Source: Psychrobacillus faecigallinarum (lineage in GTDB: Bacteria; Bacillota; Bacilli; Bacillales_A; Planococcaceae). From it: a stretch of 64,000 bases of DNA. Every line of letters starts with the position of its first letter. Position 1 is the first letter of the stretch. The DNA is taken from positions 310,001-374,000 of the forward strand of contig NZ_JACSQO010000001.1 in NCBI RefSeq assembly GCF_014836595.1. Reading direction: 5' to 3'. A program made the position numbers and the translations under genes. Shown here in pieces: positions 54,015 through 64,000 of the stretch. The notes beneath the pieces were generated by a model. The model did no database searches, was not told where the DNA came from, and worked only from the letters and a program-made list of their open reading frames with translations.

Positions 54015-54047
54015 AAAACCGTGTAGAGTAATTCTACACGGTTTTTT
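54015..54047. terminator. Terminator between pdhD and the deacetylase gene
   Basis: AAAACCGTGTAGA (54015-54027) pairs with TCTACACGGTTTT (54033-54045). U-tracts are available on both strands. It lies 13 nt after the pdhD stop. Confidence 0.85.
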
Positions 54048-54059
54048 GGTCCTACTTGA

Positions 54060-55472
54060 TTATTTAGAAAGAATATGAATAGGGTGGCCCATTACTACTT
54101 CAGCAGCTTCCATTGCAATTTCTCCAAGTGTTGGATGTGCATGAATAGTCATAGCAATATCCTCTACAGTCATTCCAGCTTCAATTGCTAAGCCTAGTTC
54201 AGCAATCATGTCAGAAGCTCCCTGACCAACGATTTGTGCTCCAAGCAATAATCCGTCCTCTTTACGAGAGACTAGTTTTACAAAGCCTTCTGTAGCGTTA
54301 AGTGCAAGTGCACGACCGTTAGCTCCGAATGGGAACTTACCAGCTGCTACATCAAATCCTTGTTCTTTCGCTTGAGCTTCAGATAAACCAACAGTAGCAA
54401 GTTCTGGATCAGTGAAGCATACAGCTGGAATTGCAAGATAATCAACTACAGACGATTGACCAGCTATTGCTTCAGCTGCTACTTTACCTTCGTAAGAAGC
54501 TTTGTGAGCAAGCTGAGGACCAGCTACAACATCACCAATAGCAAAGATATTGCTAATGCTTGTGCGACATTGCTTATCTACTTCGATTAATCCGCGTTCT
54601 GCGAATTTAATACCAAGTTCTTCTAAACCAATTTCATCAGTATTCGGGCGACGACCAACAGTTACTAATACATAGTCAGCCTCAACTTTTTTCTCTTCGC
54701 CACCAACCTCATAGCTTACTACTACACCAGTATCTGATTCTTCGACACCTTTTGCAGAAGCTTTTACTACGATGTCCACACCTTTTTTCTTCAAGCCTTT
54801 TTTAACAATTGTAGTCATTTGTTTTTCAAATCCAGCTAAGATATCATCTCCGCCTTCGATAATTGTTACTTGAGAACCAAGGTTAGCATAAGCAGAGCCT
54901 AACTCAGTACCAATATAACCTCCACCGATCACTACTAGTTTTTCAGGTACTTCTTGAAGATTTAAAGCGCCAGTCGAATTTATAACGCGTTTTGTATATT
55001 TAAATGTAGGTATTTCAACTGGTCGAGATCCAGTTGCTATAATCGCATGCTTAAAAGTATAAGTTTGTGCAGATTTTTCATCCATTACACGAACTGTGTT
55101 AGCATCTACGAAGTATGCTTCACCAGAAACCACTTCAATGTTATTTCCTTTTAACAGACCTGAAACACCACTTGTTAATTTTTTAACAACGCTTTCTTTG
55201 AAAGCTTGTGCTTTAGAAAAGTCTATTTTAACATCACTCGCTGTAATACCCATATCATCTGAATGTTTAGCTTGTTCGAAACGGTGACCAACTGAAATAA
55301 GTGCTTTAGAAGGAATACATCCAACGTTTAAGCAAACTCCACCGATATGTTCTTTTTCTACAACTAATACCTTTTGACCAGTTTGTGCAGCACGAATTGC
55401 AGCTACATAACCTCCAGGGCCTGAACCTATTACTAAAGTGTCTGTTTCAATCGGGAAATCTCCTACTACCAT
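54060..55472 (-). CDS. pdhD: Dihydrolipoamide dehydrogenase, E3 of pyruvate dehydrogenase
   Basis: FAD enzyme that reoxidises dihydrolipoyl groups with NAD. It has 470 residues with [17 protein letters not shown] near 14, the redox disulfide [16 protein letters not shown] near 41, NAD-binding [20 protein letters not shown] near 180 and the C-terminal His-Glu pair in [10 protein letters not shown] near 445. It lies 3 bp after pdhC, last gene of the operon. Confidence 0.97.
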   Translation of the reverse strand: MVVGDFPIETDTLVIGSGPGGYVAAIRAAQTGQKVLVVEKEHIGGVCLNVGCIPSKALISVGHRFEQAKHSDDMGITASDVKIDFSKAQAFKESVVKKLTSGVSGLLKGNNIEVVSGEAYFVDANTVRVMDEKSAQTYTFKHAIIATGSRPVEIPTFKYTKRVINSTGALNLQEVPEKLVVIGGGYIGTELGSAYANLGSQVTIIEGGDDILAGFEKQMTTIVKKGLKKKGVDIVVKASAKGVEESDTGVVVSYEVGGEEKKVEADYVLVTVGRRPNTDEIGLEELGIKFAERGLIEVDKQCRTSISNIFAIGDVVAGPQLAHKASYEGKVAAEAIAGQSSVVDYLAIPAVCFTDPELATVGLSEAQAKEQGFDVAAGKFPFGANGRALALNATEGFVKLVSRKEDGLLLGAQIVGQGASDMIAELGLAIEAGMTVEDIAMTIHAHPTLGEIAMEAAEVVMGHPIHILSK

Positions 55473-55475
55473 TTT

Positions 55476-56828
55476 TTACGCCTCCATTAATAATAATTCT
55501 GGACTGCTTAATAAACGTTTTATATGGTTCAACGCATGTTGGGCAGTCGCACCATCGATCATGCGATGATCAAAGCTCAATGATAATGCTAACACAGGAG
55601 CAGCTACAATTTCACTATTTTTTATTACAGGTTTTTCTGAAATTCGACCAATTCCGAGAATTGCTACTTCTGGATGGTTGATGACAGGTGTAAACCATTG
55701 CCCTCCAGCAGAGCCAATGTTTGAAATCGAACATGAAGCGCCCTTCATTTCAGCTGGAGACAACTTACCATCACGAGCTTTTGTTGCTAAAGAGTTAATT
55801 TCATCCGAAATTGCAAATACAGACTTACGATCTGCATTTTTAATAACAGGAACTAATAAACCTTTGTCCGTATCTGCTGCGATTCCTATATTGTAGTAAT
55901 GCTTTTGAATTACTTCGTTTGACTCGTCATCATAAGAAGTGTTCAATGCAGGGAATTCACGTAACGTACTTACAAGTGCTTTAACAACGTAAGGTAAATA
56001 AGTTAACTTGATATTTTTTTCTGCAGCAATTTCTTTAAACTTCTTGCGATGTGCAACTAGCTCAGTCACGTCAACCTCATCCATTAGAGTAACATGTGGA
56101 GCAGTATGCTTAGAATTGACCATTGCTTTCGCTATAGCTTTACGCATTGGAGATAGCTTTTCGCGAGTTTCAGGGAACTCTCCTTCTAAATTAACTGGAG
56201 CAGAAGCTTTCGTTTCTTGTACTTTTTCTTTTTCTTCAGCTACAGCAGTAGATGTATCTTCTACTTTTTGGTCTCCAGATAAGAATGTTTCGATGTCTTC
56301 TTTTAATATACGACCATTTTTTCCTGTGCCATTAACGTCTGCAATATTTACCTCGTTTTCACGAGCAAATTTTCGAACTGAAGGCATTGCAATTACACGA
56401 GTATCACCTTTTGGCTCAGGCTTCACTTCTTGAGAAGTTTCTTTCACTTCTGTTTTTGTAGCTGGTTGCTGATTTTTAGAAGCATTAACTGGTTCTTTTT
56501 CAACCTCCTGCCCGTTCTCTAGAGTAGATTGAACTTGCGCCTCTGTTTTTTCTTCGCCGTGATCTCCCTTAAATTGAAGATCCTCATAACCAGGTGCGTC
56601 TAATTTGACAAGTACGTCACCAACTACCGCAACAGTTCCTTCACTAACCAATACCTCTGTTACTTTTCCTTTAACAGGCGAAGGAATTTCAACTACAGCT
56701 TTATCATTTTGTACCTCACAAAGAATATCATCTTCGTCTATTTCGTCACCGGCTTTAACAAACCATTTAACGATTTCTCCTTCATGTATACCTTCTCCAA
56801 TATCCGGTAGGCGGAATTCAAATGCCAA
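55476..56828 (-). CDS. pdhC: Dihydrolipoamide acetyltransferase, E2 of pyruvate dehydrogenase
   Basis: Core of the complex, 450 residues. One lipoyl domain (about 1-77, lipoyl lysine in [10 protein letters not shown]) is followed by a Glu/Gln-rich linker, a peripheral-subunit-binding domain near 125-160 ([13 protein letters not shown]) and another linker. The catalytic domain has the active-site [11 protein letters not shown] near residue 420. TTG at 56828 ([10 protein letters not shown]) is chosen because AAAGGGTGA sits just upstream and B. subtilis PdhC begins MAFEFKLPDIG. A GTG three codons earlier overlaps the ribosome site. Confidence 0.95.
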   Translation of the reverse strand: MAFEFRLPDIGEGIHEGEIVKWFVKAGDEIDEDDILCEVQNDKAVVEIPSPVKGKVTEVLVSEGTVAVVGDVLVKLDAPGYEDLQFKGDHGEEKTEAQVQSTLENGQEVEKEPVNASKNQQPATKTEVKETSQEVKPEPKGDTRVIAMPSVRKFARENEVNIADVNGTGKNGRILKEDIETFLSGDQKVEDTSTAVAEEKEKVQETKASAPVNLEGEFPETREKLSPMRKAIAKAMVNSKHTAPHVTLMDEVDVTELVAHRKKFKEIAAEKNIKLTYLPYVVKALVSTLREFPALNTSYDDESNEVIQKHYYNIGIAADTDKGLLVPVIKNADRKSVFAISDEINSLATKARDGKLSPAEMKGASCSISNIGSAGGQWFTPVINHPEVAILGIGRISEKPVIKNSEIVAAPVLALSLSFDHRMIDGATAQHALNHIKRLLSSPELLLMEA

Positions 56829-56858
56829 AGTGCTCACCCTTTCTATTGTTTGTTTTTA

Positions 56859-57836
56859 TTAGAAGTTTAATACTTTCTTCGCTGTTTCTACTATATCCTT
56901 TGAGTTTGGCAGCCAAACTGTTTCTGCTTGAGAGAATGGGAATACAGTATCTGGTGCAGCTACACGTAATACAGGAGCCTCTAAGCTTAATATAGCTCTT
57001 TCAGTAATTTCTGCTACTACATTTGCTGCTATACCTGCTTGTTTTTGAGCTTCTTGTACAACGATAGCACGATTCGTTTTTTCAACAGAAGCAATAATTG
57101 TTTCAATATCTAATGGTTGCACAGTGCGAAGATCAACTACTTCAACGGAATGACCTTCTTTTTCTAGTTCCTCAGCAGCTTTTAAGCTCTCCTGAACCAT
57201 TGCACCGTATGCAATAATTGTTAAGTCAGTGCCCTCACGCTTTACATCTGCTTTTCCAAGTGGAATTGTATATTCTTCCTCTGGCACCTCACCACGGAAA
57301 GAACGATATAATTTCATATGTTCTAAGAAGATTACAGGGTCATTATCACGAATGGCAGATATCAATAAACCTTTTGCATCGTACGGTGTAGATGGAATAA
57401 CTACTTTTACTCCTGGAGTAGAAGTCATTAGAAGCTCCAAGCTATCCGCATGCATCTCAGGTGTATGAACGCCTCCACCAAACGGAGAACGAATTGTAAC
57501 AGGCGCATTAAATGCTCCACCTGTACGGAAACGCATGCGAGCTAATTGCCCACTGATAGAATCCATTACTTCGTATACGAAACCAAAGAATTGAATCTCT
57601 GGAACTGGACGGAATCCTTGTAGAGAAAGACCCACTGCCAACCCGCCAATACCTGATTCTGCAAGGGGTGTATCAAATACTCGATCTTCCCCAAACTCTT
57701 TTTGTAGACCTTCAGTTGCACGGAATACACCGCCGTTATTACCAACGTCTTCACCGAAGACTAACACATTTTCATCATTTTTAAGCTCATTACGGAGAGC
57801 ATCCGTAATTGCTTGAATCATCGTCATTTGTGCCAT
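56859..57836 (-). CDS. pdhB: Pyruvate dehydrogenase E1 component, beta subunit
   Basis: A 325-residue transketolase-like beta subunit of the thiamine-diphosphate E1 heterotetramer. It opens [21 protein letters not shown], with [23 protein letters not shown] near residue 26 and [29 protein letters not shown] near 55 (catalytic Glu). A C-terminal transketolase domain has [15 protein letters not shown]. It starts 3 nt after the pdhA stop. Confidence 0.97.
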   Translation of the reverse strand: MAQMTMIQAITDALRNELKNDENVLVFGEDVGNNGGVFRATEGLQKEFGEDRVFDTPLAESGIGGLAVGLSLQGFRPVPEIQFFGFVYEVMDSISGQLARMRFRTGGAFNAPVTIRSPFGGGVHTPEMHADSLELLMTSTPGVKVVIPSTPYDAKGLLISAIRDNDPVIFLEHMKLYRSFRGEVPEEEYTIPLGKADVKREGTDLTIIAYGAMVQESLKAAEELEKEGHSVEVVDLRTVQPLDIETIIASVEKTNRAIVVQEAQKQAGIAANVVAEITERAILSLEAPVLRVAAPDTVFPFSQAETVWLPNSKDIVETAKKVLNF

Positions 57837-57839
57837 CGG

Positions 57840-58988
<1,149 letters not shown>

Positions 58989-59023
58989 TTACTTCTTGAT
59001 TGGTACAAGCGCAATTCCATTTA

Positions 59024-59052
59024 AGTATACTCAAGAATAAATGGTCGGTCAA
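59024..59052 (-). promoter_or_regulatory. Sigma A-type promoter for pdhABCD
   Basis: On the minus strand TTGACC (59052-59047), a 17-nt spacer and TATACT (59029-59024): five of six bases match consensus in each box. The leader is about 65 nt. Confidence 0.75.
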
Positions 59053-59345
59053 TCATCTAGAATTCTACTAATTTTATATTAGAATATTATAAACATTCAT
59101 TTCTGTACTACTAATTAATTATGTCTGTACTATATCAGTTTGAATTATATGCTTAAAATTTATTTTATTAATAGTATTGATCCAAAAGTCAAAATTATAT
59201 TAAATACAATACAAATAGTTTCTGTTCTCGGGGGAGCTTTTAGTCAATCATACAGTTCACGCTTCTTTTTGAGTAATTCAATTAATAAAATTAACTTAAG
59301 TAGTAAAGAACACCCTCTAAACACCTTGTATGAAATTAAAATATT

Positions 59346-59547
59346 TTAAATCTTACTTATAACTGAAACAACATAAGCATATGGTTTAACAACCTCTTCA
59401 ATATACATACCACCTCTGTTATTTTTTACACTTCCTATCTTTTTATGCAATCTAATCAAAAGAAATCTCAAGTGCCTTTGTCTGCTTCATCACTTGTCGT
59501 GTGATTTTTCCGACAATAATCGCTGTAAGGTATTCTTAATCCTTCAT
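59346..59547 (-). pseudogene. Possible decayed coding remnant
   Basis: Two adjacent minus-strand frames read like protein: one with AIIVGKITRQVMKQTKALEI, ending at a stop, and one shifted by a base with HKKIGSVKNNRGGMYIEE and KPYAYVVSV. An early stop and a frameshift break them. I do not recognise the parent family. Chance reading is possible. Confidence 0.25.
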
Positions 59548-59651
59548 ACTATAAATAGTCGTTAGATGTGTAACATCTCTGCCATAGCTTCGAAATAATA
59601 AAAATACCATGAACATCTGTTTCATGGCGCTAAATTTATATTATTTTTTCA

Positions 59652-59681
59652 CAAAAAAAGCAGCCCTTTAATAGGGCTGCA
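59652..59681 (-). terminator. Intrinsic terminator after ykyA
   Basis: GCAGCCCT (59660-59667) pairs with AGGGCTGC (59673-59680), followed on the minus strand by seven T. Confidence 0.92.
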
Positions 59682-59692
59682 ATTAGTAGAGA

Positions 59693-60337
59693 TTATTCTT
59701 GATTTTGAAGTGTTGAAAAGGCTTGATCCTTCACTTCGTTTAAATGCGTTGTTAAATCATTAAATTCCTTGACAGAGTGTTGCACCACTTCATTTTGCTT
59801 ATTGACCTCTGCAACCTTCTCCTGAATCGAAGTAACATTAGCTTCCTCATCAACCAGCATGTTATAAAGCGATTCTTGCAAACTAGCAAGAGAATTGTAT
59901 TGTTCAACCAACTTATCATGGGCAGCGTAGCGATTATTTAAGGCCTCTTCCACTAAACGTATACTTTCCTTTTCAGATTCTTCTTTTGCATCAGAGATGA
60001 CTGCTTCTAAATCTGCAAGTTTTTCATTTGCCTTAGCAATCGATTCTTTTTCTTTTTTCACCAATGCTAAACGTTCCTCTAAAAGAGTAGCAGTTGCCTC
60101 TACTTGAGCACTCAGCTCATCCTGTTGGTCTTGAGTTAACTCCATCATACTTTGAAAATTGGTTAGTTCTTTTAACTCAGTTTCCGCTAATAAGGGTTGC
60201 ACTTCTCTATACCCTTTCTCAGTTTCATAGATTTCGGTTAATACATTGGACAGTTTTTCCTCCGTGCTCTCTCCAAAAGAACAAGCCGTAAGGAGTAGAA
60301 GCATACTTAAAGGAATTATGAATTTAATTTTTTTCAT
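59693..60337 (-). CDS. ykyA: YkyA family lipoprotein
   Basis: A 214-residue lipoprotein: signal peptide with the lipobox LLTAC (Cys near residue 20), then an extended helical, Glu/Lys-rich coiled-coil domain (putative cell-wall binding YkyA family). B. subtilis has ykyA at the same place between def and pdhA; function unknown. ATG at 60337 has ATAGGAGGT upstream and opens a normal signal peptide; a longer reading adds 18 unsuitable residues. Divergent from def. Confidence 0.88.
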   Translation of the reverse strand: MKKIKFIIPLSMLLLLTACSFGESTEEKLSNVLTEIYETEKGYREVQPLLAETELKELTNFQSMMELTQDQQDELSAQVEATATLLEERLALVKKEKESIAKANEKLADLEAVISDAKEESEKESIRLVEEALNNRYAAHDKLVEQYNSLASLQESLYNMLVDEEANVTSIQEKVAEVNKQNEVVQHSVKEFNDLTTHLNEVKDQAFSTLQNQE

Positions 60338-60466
60338 ACAGCAACCTCCTATACCATTTTCAACTATAATTGTTCTAGTTATTAAATTCAACTGACGATA
60401 TACCTTTTTGTTTAGTAAAACGACATAATTCGATATAATAGGAATATGAAATTTGAAAGGACGATT

Positions 60467-61027
60467 ATGATGATTTTAATGCAAGATATAATTAGAGACG
60501 GCCATCCTACTCTACGTAAGAAAACAGATGAGTTAACATTTCCACTTTCAGAAGAGGAACAAACACTTGCTCATGACTTATTGCAATATGTTATAAATAG
60601 TCAAGATGATGAAATGGTGAAGAAATACAACCTTCGACCGGGGATTGGAATTGCTGCTCCGCAAGTAAATGTATCTAAAAGAATGTTCGCCTTACATTTA
60701 ACCGACGAAGATGAAAATGAAGTCAGCTTTGTGGCAGTTAATCCTAAAATTATTAGCCATTCTGTAGAGAAAACATACATAGCGGCTGGAGAAGGATGTC
60801 TCTCAGTGGACGAAGTTATTGAAGGTTATGTTCCACGATATGCACGTATTACCGCAACAGGTTTTCATCCAGACGGGACTCCCTTCAAAAAACGTTTAAA
60901 AGGCTTAGCAGCTATCGCATTTCAACATGAATTAGATCATTTAAACGGAATTATGTTTTATGACCATATCAATCCACAAAATCCATATGAGGAAATTCCT
61001 GACGCATTCCCATATGAACGTAAATAG
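60467..61027 (+). CDS. def: Peptide deformylase
   Basis: Removes the formyl group from nascent N-terminal methionine. It has 186 residues with the three metal-site motifs GIGIAAPQVN near 60, EGCLSV near 110 (Cys ligand) and QHELDHLNGIMFYD near 152 (two His ligands and catalytic Glu). This is the longer Gram-positive type (B. subtilis YkrB/DefB). ATG at 60467 has AAAGGA upstream; an earlier ATG includes that site. Confidence 0.95.
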   Translation: MMILMQDIIRDGHPTLRKKTDELTFPLSEEEQTLAHDLLQYVINSQDDEMVKKYNLRPGIGIAAPQVNVSKRMFALHLTDEDENEVSFVAVNPKIISHSVEKTYIAAGEGCLSVDEVIEGYVPRYARITATGFHPDGTPFKKRLKGLAAIAFQHELDHLNGIMFYDHINPQNPYEEIPDAFPYERK

Positions 61028-61051
61028 TACCTTCTTATTGTTATACCGAAG

Positions 61052-61086
61052 AAAGGTTTGCCTTTGAAAAGGCGAACCTTTTTTGT
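61052..61086 (+). terminator. Intrinsic terminator after def
   Basis: AAGGTTTGCC pairs with GGCGAACCTT (61053-61080, one G-T pair), followed by TTTTTT. Confidence 0.85.
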
Positions 61087-61108
61087 ATTGGAGAAAATAA
61101 CAAGGTTA

Positions 61109-61162
61109 GAAAAAGACTATAGATAAAAACCACCAGATGGATGCTGTCCGTCTATAGTCTTA
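61109..61162 (-). terminator. Probable terminator after the PfkB kinase gene
   Basis: AAGACTATAGA (61113-61123) pairs perfectly with TCTATAGTCTT (61151-61161) across a 27-nt loop. On the minus strand it is followed by TTTTC. The long loop lowers confidence. Confidence 0.55.
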
Positions 61163-61169
61163 CTGCAAA

Positions 61170-62105
61170 TTATTTTAAATCAGATAGTCTTGGCATCGCA
61201 GATAGTGCACCAAACTTAGTTGCACAAATAGAACCGAGTTTATTTCCAAAAGCGATATACTCGATCCATTCTTCTTTTGTTTCTGGCTTACCCTCTGATT
61301 GGATTTTCGATAAAATCCCAGCCATAAAGGCATCGCCAGCCCCAGTTGTATCTATAGCCACTACTTTTTCAACAGGGATATGAACCAATTCTCCGTCAAT
61401 AAGGGCGTACGTTCCCTCTGCACCAACTGTTACAAGAACAATTGGAATATTGTAAGGAGCTAGCTTATTAAGCCCTTCCAACCGGGAGCTTGTTTCTGTC
61501 AAAAAGAATAGCTCTTCTTCCGTCAATTTAAAAATGTCTATATCATGAAGAAAAGAGCAAATCGTTTCTCTACAATTCTGTTCTGTTTCCCAGCGCAAAG
61601 GTCGTATGTTTGCGTCACAAGATAAAAGAGCACTAGATTTTTTTATTTTATCAACAATGTTCCGTGTAGTTTTACGTGCTGTTGGATGAAATAACGTCCC
61701 AGAGCAAAAATGGAATACTGCCGCTTGTTCAAAAGCTTTTTCGTTAATCATGGAGAAATTTACTTGCAAATCAGGAGTATCATCAACGTACGTGTGAAAA
61801 TGTCGATCATTATTTTCAGTCAAATGAACATAGACACCACTTACACATTTCTCTGAATTCACTTGGGCATACGAAAGATTTACTCCTTCTGCCTCCAATT
61901 CTCTTCTGACAAACTTCGAGGTTTCATCCTCTCCAATTATCGTAATAAAAGATGAGGAAGCCCCTAGTCTACCAATACCTGCAGCAACATTTACTGTAGC
62001 CCCACCTAAAAATTTAGTGAATTTTCTATTTGTCTGATCCTCTGCAATATAATCAACGAAGGCGTCTCCATAAATTAATACATTTTTGTTTTTTTGCTCG
62101 TTCAT
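61170..62105 (-). CDS. PfkB family carbohydrate kinase (fructokinase-like)
   Basis: A ribokinase-fold sugar kinase of 311 residues. GGATVNVAAGIGRLG near 34 and the anion-hole and catalytic motif DTTGAGDAFMAGIL near 255 are PfkB signatures 1 and 2. The substrate is unknown; fructose or 2-keto-3-deoxygluconate are usual for this branch. It lies 11 bp after the ykrA-like gene on the same strand. Confidence 0.83.
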   Translation of the reverse strand: MNEQKNKNVLIYGDAFVDYIAEDQTNRKFTKFLGGATVNVAAGIGRLGASSSFITIIGEDETSKFVRRELEAEGVNLSYAQVNSEKCVSGVYVHLTENNDRHFHTYVDDTPDLQVNFSMINEKAFEQAAVFHFCSGTLFHPTARKTTRNIVDKIKKSSALLSCDANIRPLRWETEQNCRETICSFLHDIDIFKLTEEELFFLTETSSRLEGLNKLAPYNIPIVLVTVGAEGTYALIDGELVHIPVEKVVAIDTTGAGDAFMAGILSKIQSEGKPETKEEWIEYIAFGNKLGSICATKFGALSAMPRLSDLK

Positions 62106-62116
62106 ATGTAACTCCT

Positions 62117-62893
62117 TTAAATTAACTCTAATTTCTTCATTGCATTTACTAACCCATTTTCAGCAACATGATCTGTCACTATTGTAGCGTGTTTCTTAAG
62201 TTCTTCCACTGCATTACCCATCGCAACTCCTGTACCTACAAATTTCAACATTTCTACATCATTTAAACCATCACCAAAAGCAATTGCATCTTTTCTGTCT
62301 TTACCTAAATAATCTAAAAGAATTTCTATCCCTATTGCTTTAGACATCCCTTTTGGAAGCACATCACATGAAACTCTGTGCCACCGTATAAACGACAAGT
62401 TGGGAAATGCCTCTTCATATTCCTTTTGGATTTCTTCATTGCAAAAGACAAGAGATTGATGAATATCATTATTCAAATAAAAATCTTCTGCTTTCCGAGG
62501 AAAGCCAACTTTTAATGTTGAAATACTTTCAATTACATCTTGATGATCTGGAACATTGGAAACCATTTCATTGGTGTCCATGTATACTAAAGGCTGATCT
62601 TTCAAAGCAGCAAATTCAGAAAGCTTTTTAAGTTCTTCCTTGTCAATAATACCTTTATGTATAGTCTTACCTTCAAATTGGACAATTTGACCATTGTAGC
62701 TAATATAGGAATCTATTTGTAACTGGTCTACGATTGCTTTGGCAAGAAATGGAGCTCTTCCAGTAGCAATCACAGTGATATGTCCATTTGCTCTTGCTTG
62801 TTTAAATGCTTCTTCTACACCTGTAGGTATATTTTTCTCCATATCTAAAATAGTGCCATCAATGTCAAAAATCAATACTTTTTGTACCATCAA
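62117..62893 (-). CDS. ykrA: Cof-type HAD phosphatase (YkrA-like)
   Basis: A HAD-superfamily hydrolase of 258 residues with motif I IFDIDGTILD near 9, motif II VIATGRAPFLA near 41, a C2-type cap domain and motif IV AFGDGLNDVEML near 205. Cof-type members dephosphorylate sugar phosphates or flavins; the substrate is unknown. Synteny with def and rpoY matches B. subtilis YkrA. Start could be either of two adjacent ATG codons (62893 or 62890). Confidence 0.85.
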   Translation of the reverse strand: MMVQKVLIFDIDGTILDMEKNIPTGVEEAFKQARANGHITVIATGRAPFLAKAIVDQLQIDSYISYNGQIVQFEGKTIHKGIIDKEELKKLSEFAALKDQPLVYMDTNEMVSNVPDHQDVIESISTLKVGFPRKAEDFYLNNDIHQSLVFCNEEIQKEYEEAFPNLSFIRWHRVSCDVLPKGMSKAIGIEILLDYLGKDRKDAIAFGDGLNDVEMLKFVGTGVAMGNAVEELKKHATIVTDHVAENGLVNAMKKLELI

Positions 62894-62942
62894 AATTTTC
62901 CTCTTTTCCGATTCGAATTATTTGACTTTTCCGTTAAAAACC

Positions 62943-62971
62943 TTTACAAATTTAATTTTTTCGTATATAAT
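62943..62971 (+). promoter_or_regulatory. Sigma A-type promoter for the 23-residue peptide gene
   Basis: TTTACA (62943-62948), a 17-nt spacer and TATAAT (62966-62971): five and six of six consensus bases. Predicted transcription starts at about 62978, with AAGGAG immediately downstream. Confidence 0.75.
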
Positions 62972-62993
62972 ACGTCTTAAGGAGTGGATTGCC

Positions 62994-63065
62994 ATGTTGA
63001 AACGCCTGAAAAGGAAATTGTTGAGACGACTCGGCGGAATGCTCAGAAATAAAACTATTGCTTAA
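62994..63065 (+). CDS. Small cationic amphipathic peptide, 23 residues, unknown function
   Basis: A 23-codon frame beginning MLKRLKRKLLRRLGG and ending NKTIA. It carries about nine Lys/Arg and no acidic residue; the leucines fall on one helix face, so the helix would be amphipathic. AAGGAGTG lies 7 nt before the ATG, a strong promoter 23-51 nt upstream and an intrinsic terminator 10 nt downstream, so it is a complete gene of about 130 bp. I do not recognise the family; membrane binding, RNA binding or toxicity are possible. Confidence 0.65.
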   Translation: MLKRLKRKLLRRLGGMLRNKTIA

Positions 63066-63075
63066 GTCAAATGTC

Positions 63076-63106
63076 TTGCCCTTCAAAATTTGGAGGGCTT
63101 TTCTTT
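63076..63106 (+). terminator. Intrinsic terminator after the small peptide gene
   Basis: A 9-bp stem, GCCCTTCAA against TTGGAGGGC (63078-63098, one G-T pair), has a 3-nt loop and is followed by TTTTCTTT. Confidence 0.88.
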
Positions 63107-63177
63107 ATTTTAAAGAAGTGGCGTGATAATATAAAGAGAATTGATTTATTATGAACGTGAAAAAGGAGAGTATAAAA

Positions 63178-63387
63178 ATGATTTATAAAGTTTATTATCA
63201 AGAAAATGCACTAGAAGTACCAGTTCGCGAAAACACAAAGAGCTTATATGTTGAGGGAGAATCCGAACGCGAAGTTCGCTCCCTTCTAAAGGACCGCAAG
63301 TATAATATTGAGCTTATCCAGCTGCTTGAAGGAAACCACTTGGAATACGAACAAGCAAGCCCAAATTTCAAAGTAGAAGAGTTATAA
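63178..63387 (+). CDS. rpoY: RNA polymerase epsilon subunit RpoY
   Basis: A 69-residue accessory subunit of Firmicute RNA polymerase (YkzG, epsilon). Wording: [59 protein letters not shown] at 63178 has AAAGGAGAG upstream. It lies 3 bp before rnjA, the conserved pairing in Bacilli. Confidence 0.95.
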   Translation: MIYKVYYQENALEVPVRENTKSLYVEGESEREVRSLLKDRKYNIELIQLLEGNHLEYEQASPNFKVEEL

Positions 63388-63390
63388 TTT

Positions 63391-64000
63391 ATGAAATTTG
63401 TAAAAAATGATCAAACTGCTGTTTTCGCCCTCGGCGGACTAGGTGAAATCGGCAAAAATACGTATGGAGTTCAGTTTCAAGATGAAATCATTCTGATTGA
63501 TGCTGGTATTAAATTCCCTGAGGATGACCTTCTTGGGATTGATTATGTTATTCCGGACTACACTTATTTAGTTAAAAATGTAGACAAGATTAAAGGATTA
63601 TTCATTACGCATGGTCACGAAGACCATATCGGTGGAATCCCTTACTTACTAAAGCAACTTAATGTTCCAGTATACGGGAGCAAACTAGCACTAGGATTAC
63701 TCCGCAATAAATTAGAAGAGCATGGTTTACTTCGTCAAACAAAAATGAATGTGATTGAAGAAGACGATATAATTAAATTTAGAAAAACCGCAGTTAGCTT
63801 TTTTAGGACTACGCATAGTATACCTGATGCTTTCGGGATTGTGGTGAAAACCCCTCCTGGTAATATTGTGCATACAGGAGATTTCAAGTTTGATTTTACC
63901 CCTGTTGGCGAACCAGCCAATTTGACTAAAATGGCTGAAATCGGACGCGACGGTGTTCTTTGTCTACTTTCTGATAGCACTAATGCAGAGGTTCCTAATT
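63391..64000 (+). CDS. rnjA: Ribonuclease J1 (5' part, runs off window)
   Basis: Metallo-beta-lactamase RNase with 5'-3' exonuclease and endonuclease activity. About 203 codons are visible. [17 protein letters not shown] lies near residue 12, the metal-binding [16 protein letters not shown] near 72 (HxHxDH) and [30 protein letters not shown] near 140. The rpoY-rnjA coupling identifies RNase J1 rather than J2. The beta-CASP and C-terminal domains lie beyond the window. Confidence 0.96.
   Translation, partial: MKFVKNDQTAVFALGGLGEIGKNTYGVQFQDEIILIDAGIKFPEDDLLGIDYVIPDYTYLVKNVDKIKGLFITHGHEDHIGGIPYLLKQLNVPVYGSKLALGLLRNKLEEHGLLRQTKMNVIEEDDIIKFRKTAVSFFRTTHSIPDAFGIVVKTPPGNIVHTGDFKFDFTPVGEPANLTKMAEIGRDGVLCLLSDSTNAEVPN

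Noticed and set aside
53982-54059. Looked for the SR1 small RNA/SR1P gene that lies between pdhD and speA in B. subtilis
   Set aside because: The pdhD-side gap is only 78 bp and holds just a terminator, and the region upstream of speA shows no matching small cysteine-rich frame. SR1 is not present in this window.
59140-59349. 69-codon plus-strand frame between pdhA and ykyA
   Set aside because: No ribosome site or promoter, low-complexity AT-rich composition, unlike the neighbouring genes.

Overview
The window is chromosomal DNA from a low-GC, spore-forming Bacillales bacterium. Gene order follows Bacillus subtilis over long stretches: mraZ-rsmH-ftsL-pbpB-spoVD; the ylb block from panE to ylbC; ctaABCDEF/ctaG with pyc and ftsW; the yla block; yktABC-speA; and pdhABCD-ykyA-def-ykrA-rpoY-rnjA. 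Sporulation genes (spoVD, a gerR/rsfA regulator, ylbJ, ricF) mark an endospore former. Insertions relative to B. subtilis and protein wording suggest the Planococcaceae side (Psychrobacillus, Sporosarcina or Lysinibacillus relatives). That placement is inference. I see no rRNA, tRNA, prophage, insertion sequence or CRISPR.

Layout. 1-5.9 kb: division and wall (dcw) cluster on the minus strand, with three perfectly spaced MraZ boxes upstream and a sporulation-type promoter just before spoVD. 6.4-9.4 kb: bacillithiol (bshC), a DUF3397 protein and panE. 9.5-14.3 kb: a three-subunit acyl-CoA carboxylase, the gerR-like regulator and a crotonase. 14.4-23.3 kb: rpmF-yceD, tmcAL, ylbL, ylbJ, coaD, rsmD, a stalk-domain protein, a DUF7147-type protein, ylbG and a glycerophosphodiesterase. 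23.5-29.5 kb: ricF, a hotdog thioesterase, a second MurE-type ligase facing an aspartokinase that lacks its regulatory domain, a CAP-domain protein, a YugN-like protein and an AI-2E transporter. 29.7-37.7 kb: the aa3/caa3 oxidase with its haem and copper assembly factors. 37.9-49.9 kb: pyruvate carboxylase, ftsW, ylaN, ylaI, ylaH, typA, ylaF, yktC, yktB, yktA and a nitronate monooxygenase. 50.4-53.0 kb: speA and lrgAB. 53.1-61 kb: a deacetylase lipoprotein, pyruvate dehydrogenase, ykyA and deformylase. 61.1-64 kb: a sugar kinase, ykrA, a tiny cationic-peptide gene, rpoY and the start of rnjA.

The most interesting spot is 24.5-26.8 kb. The MurE-like ligase carries the meso-diaminopimelate motif DNPR. 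Divergent from it is an aspartokinase cut down to its catalytic domain. The 139-bp gap holds two face-to-face promoters, each an exact match to AC-N16/17-CATAnnnTA, the mother-cell sigma K pattern (overlapping sigma E). I infer a sporulation-timed supply of diaminopimelate and its addition to cortex peptidoglycan, as expected where the vegetative wall uses lysine or ornithine. Other notable items are a possible ATA start for spoVD, a self-contained 23-residue cationic peptide gene, a dispersed 25-bp palindrome whose flanks differ yet stay palindromic, and a decarboxylase-like crotonase beside the acyl-CoA carboxylase.
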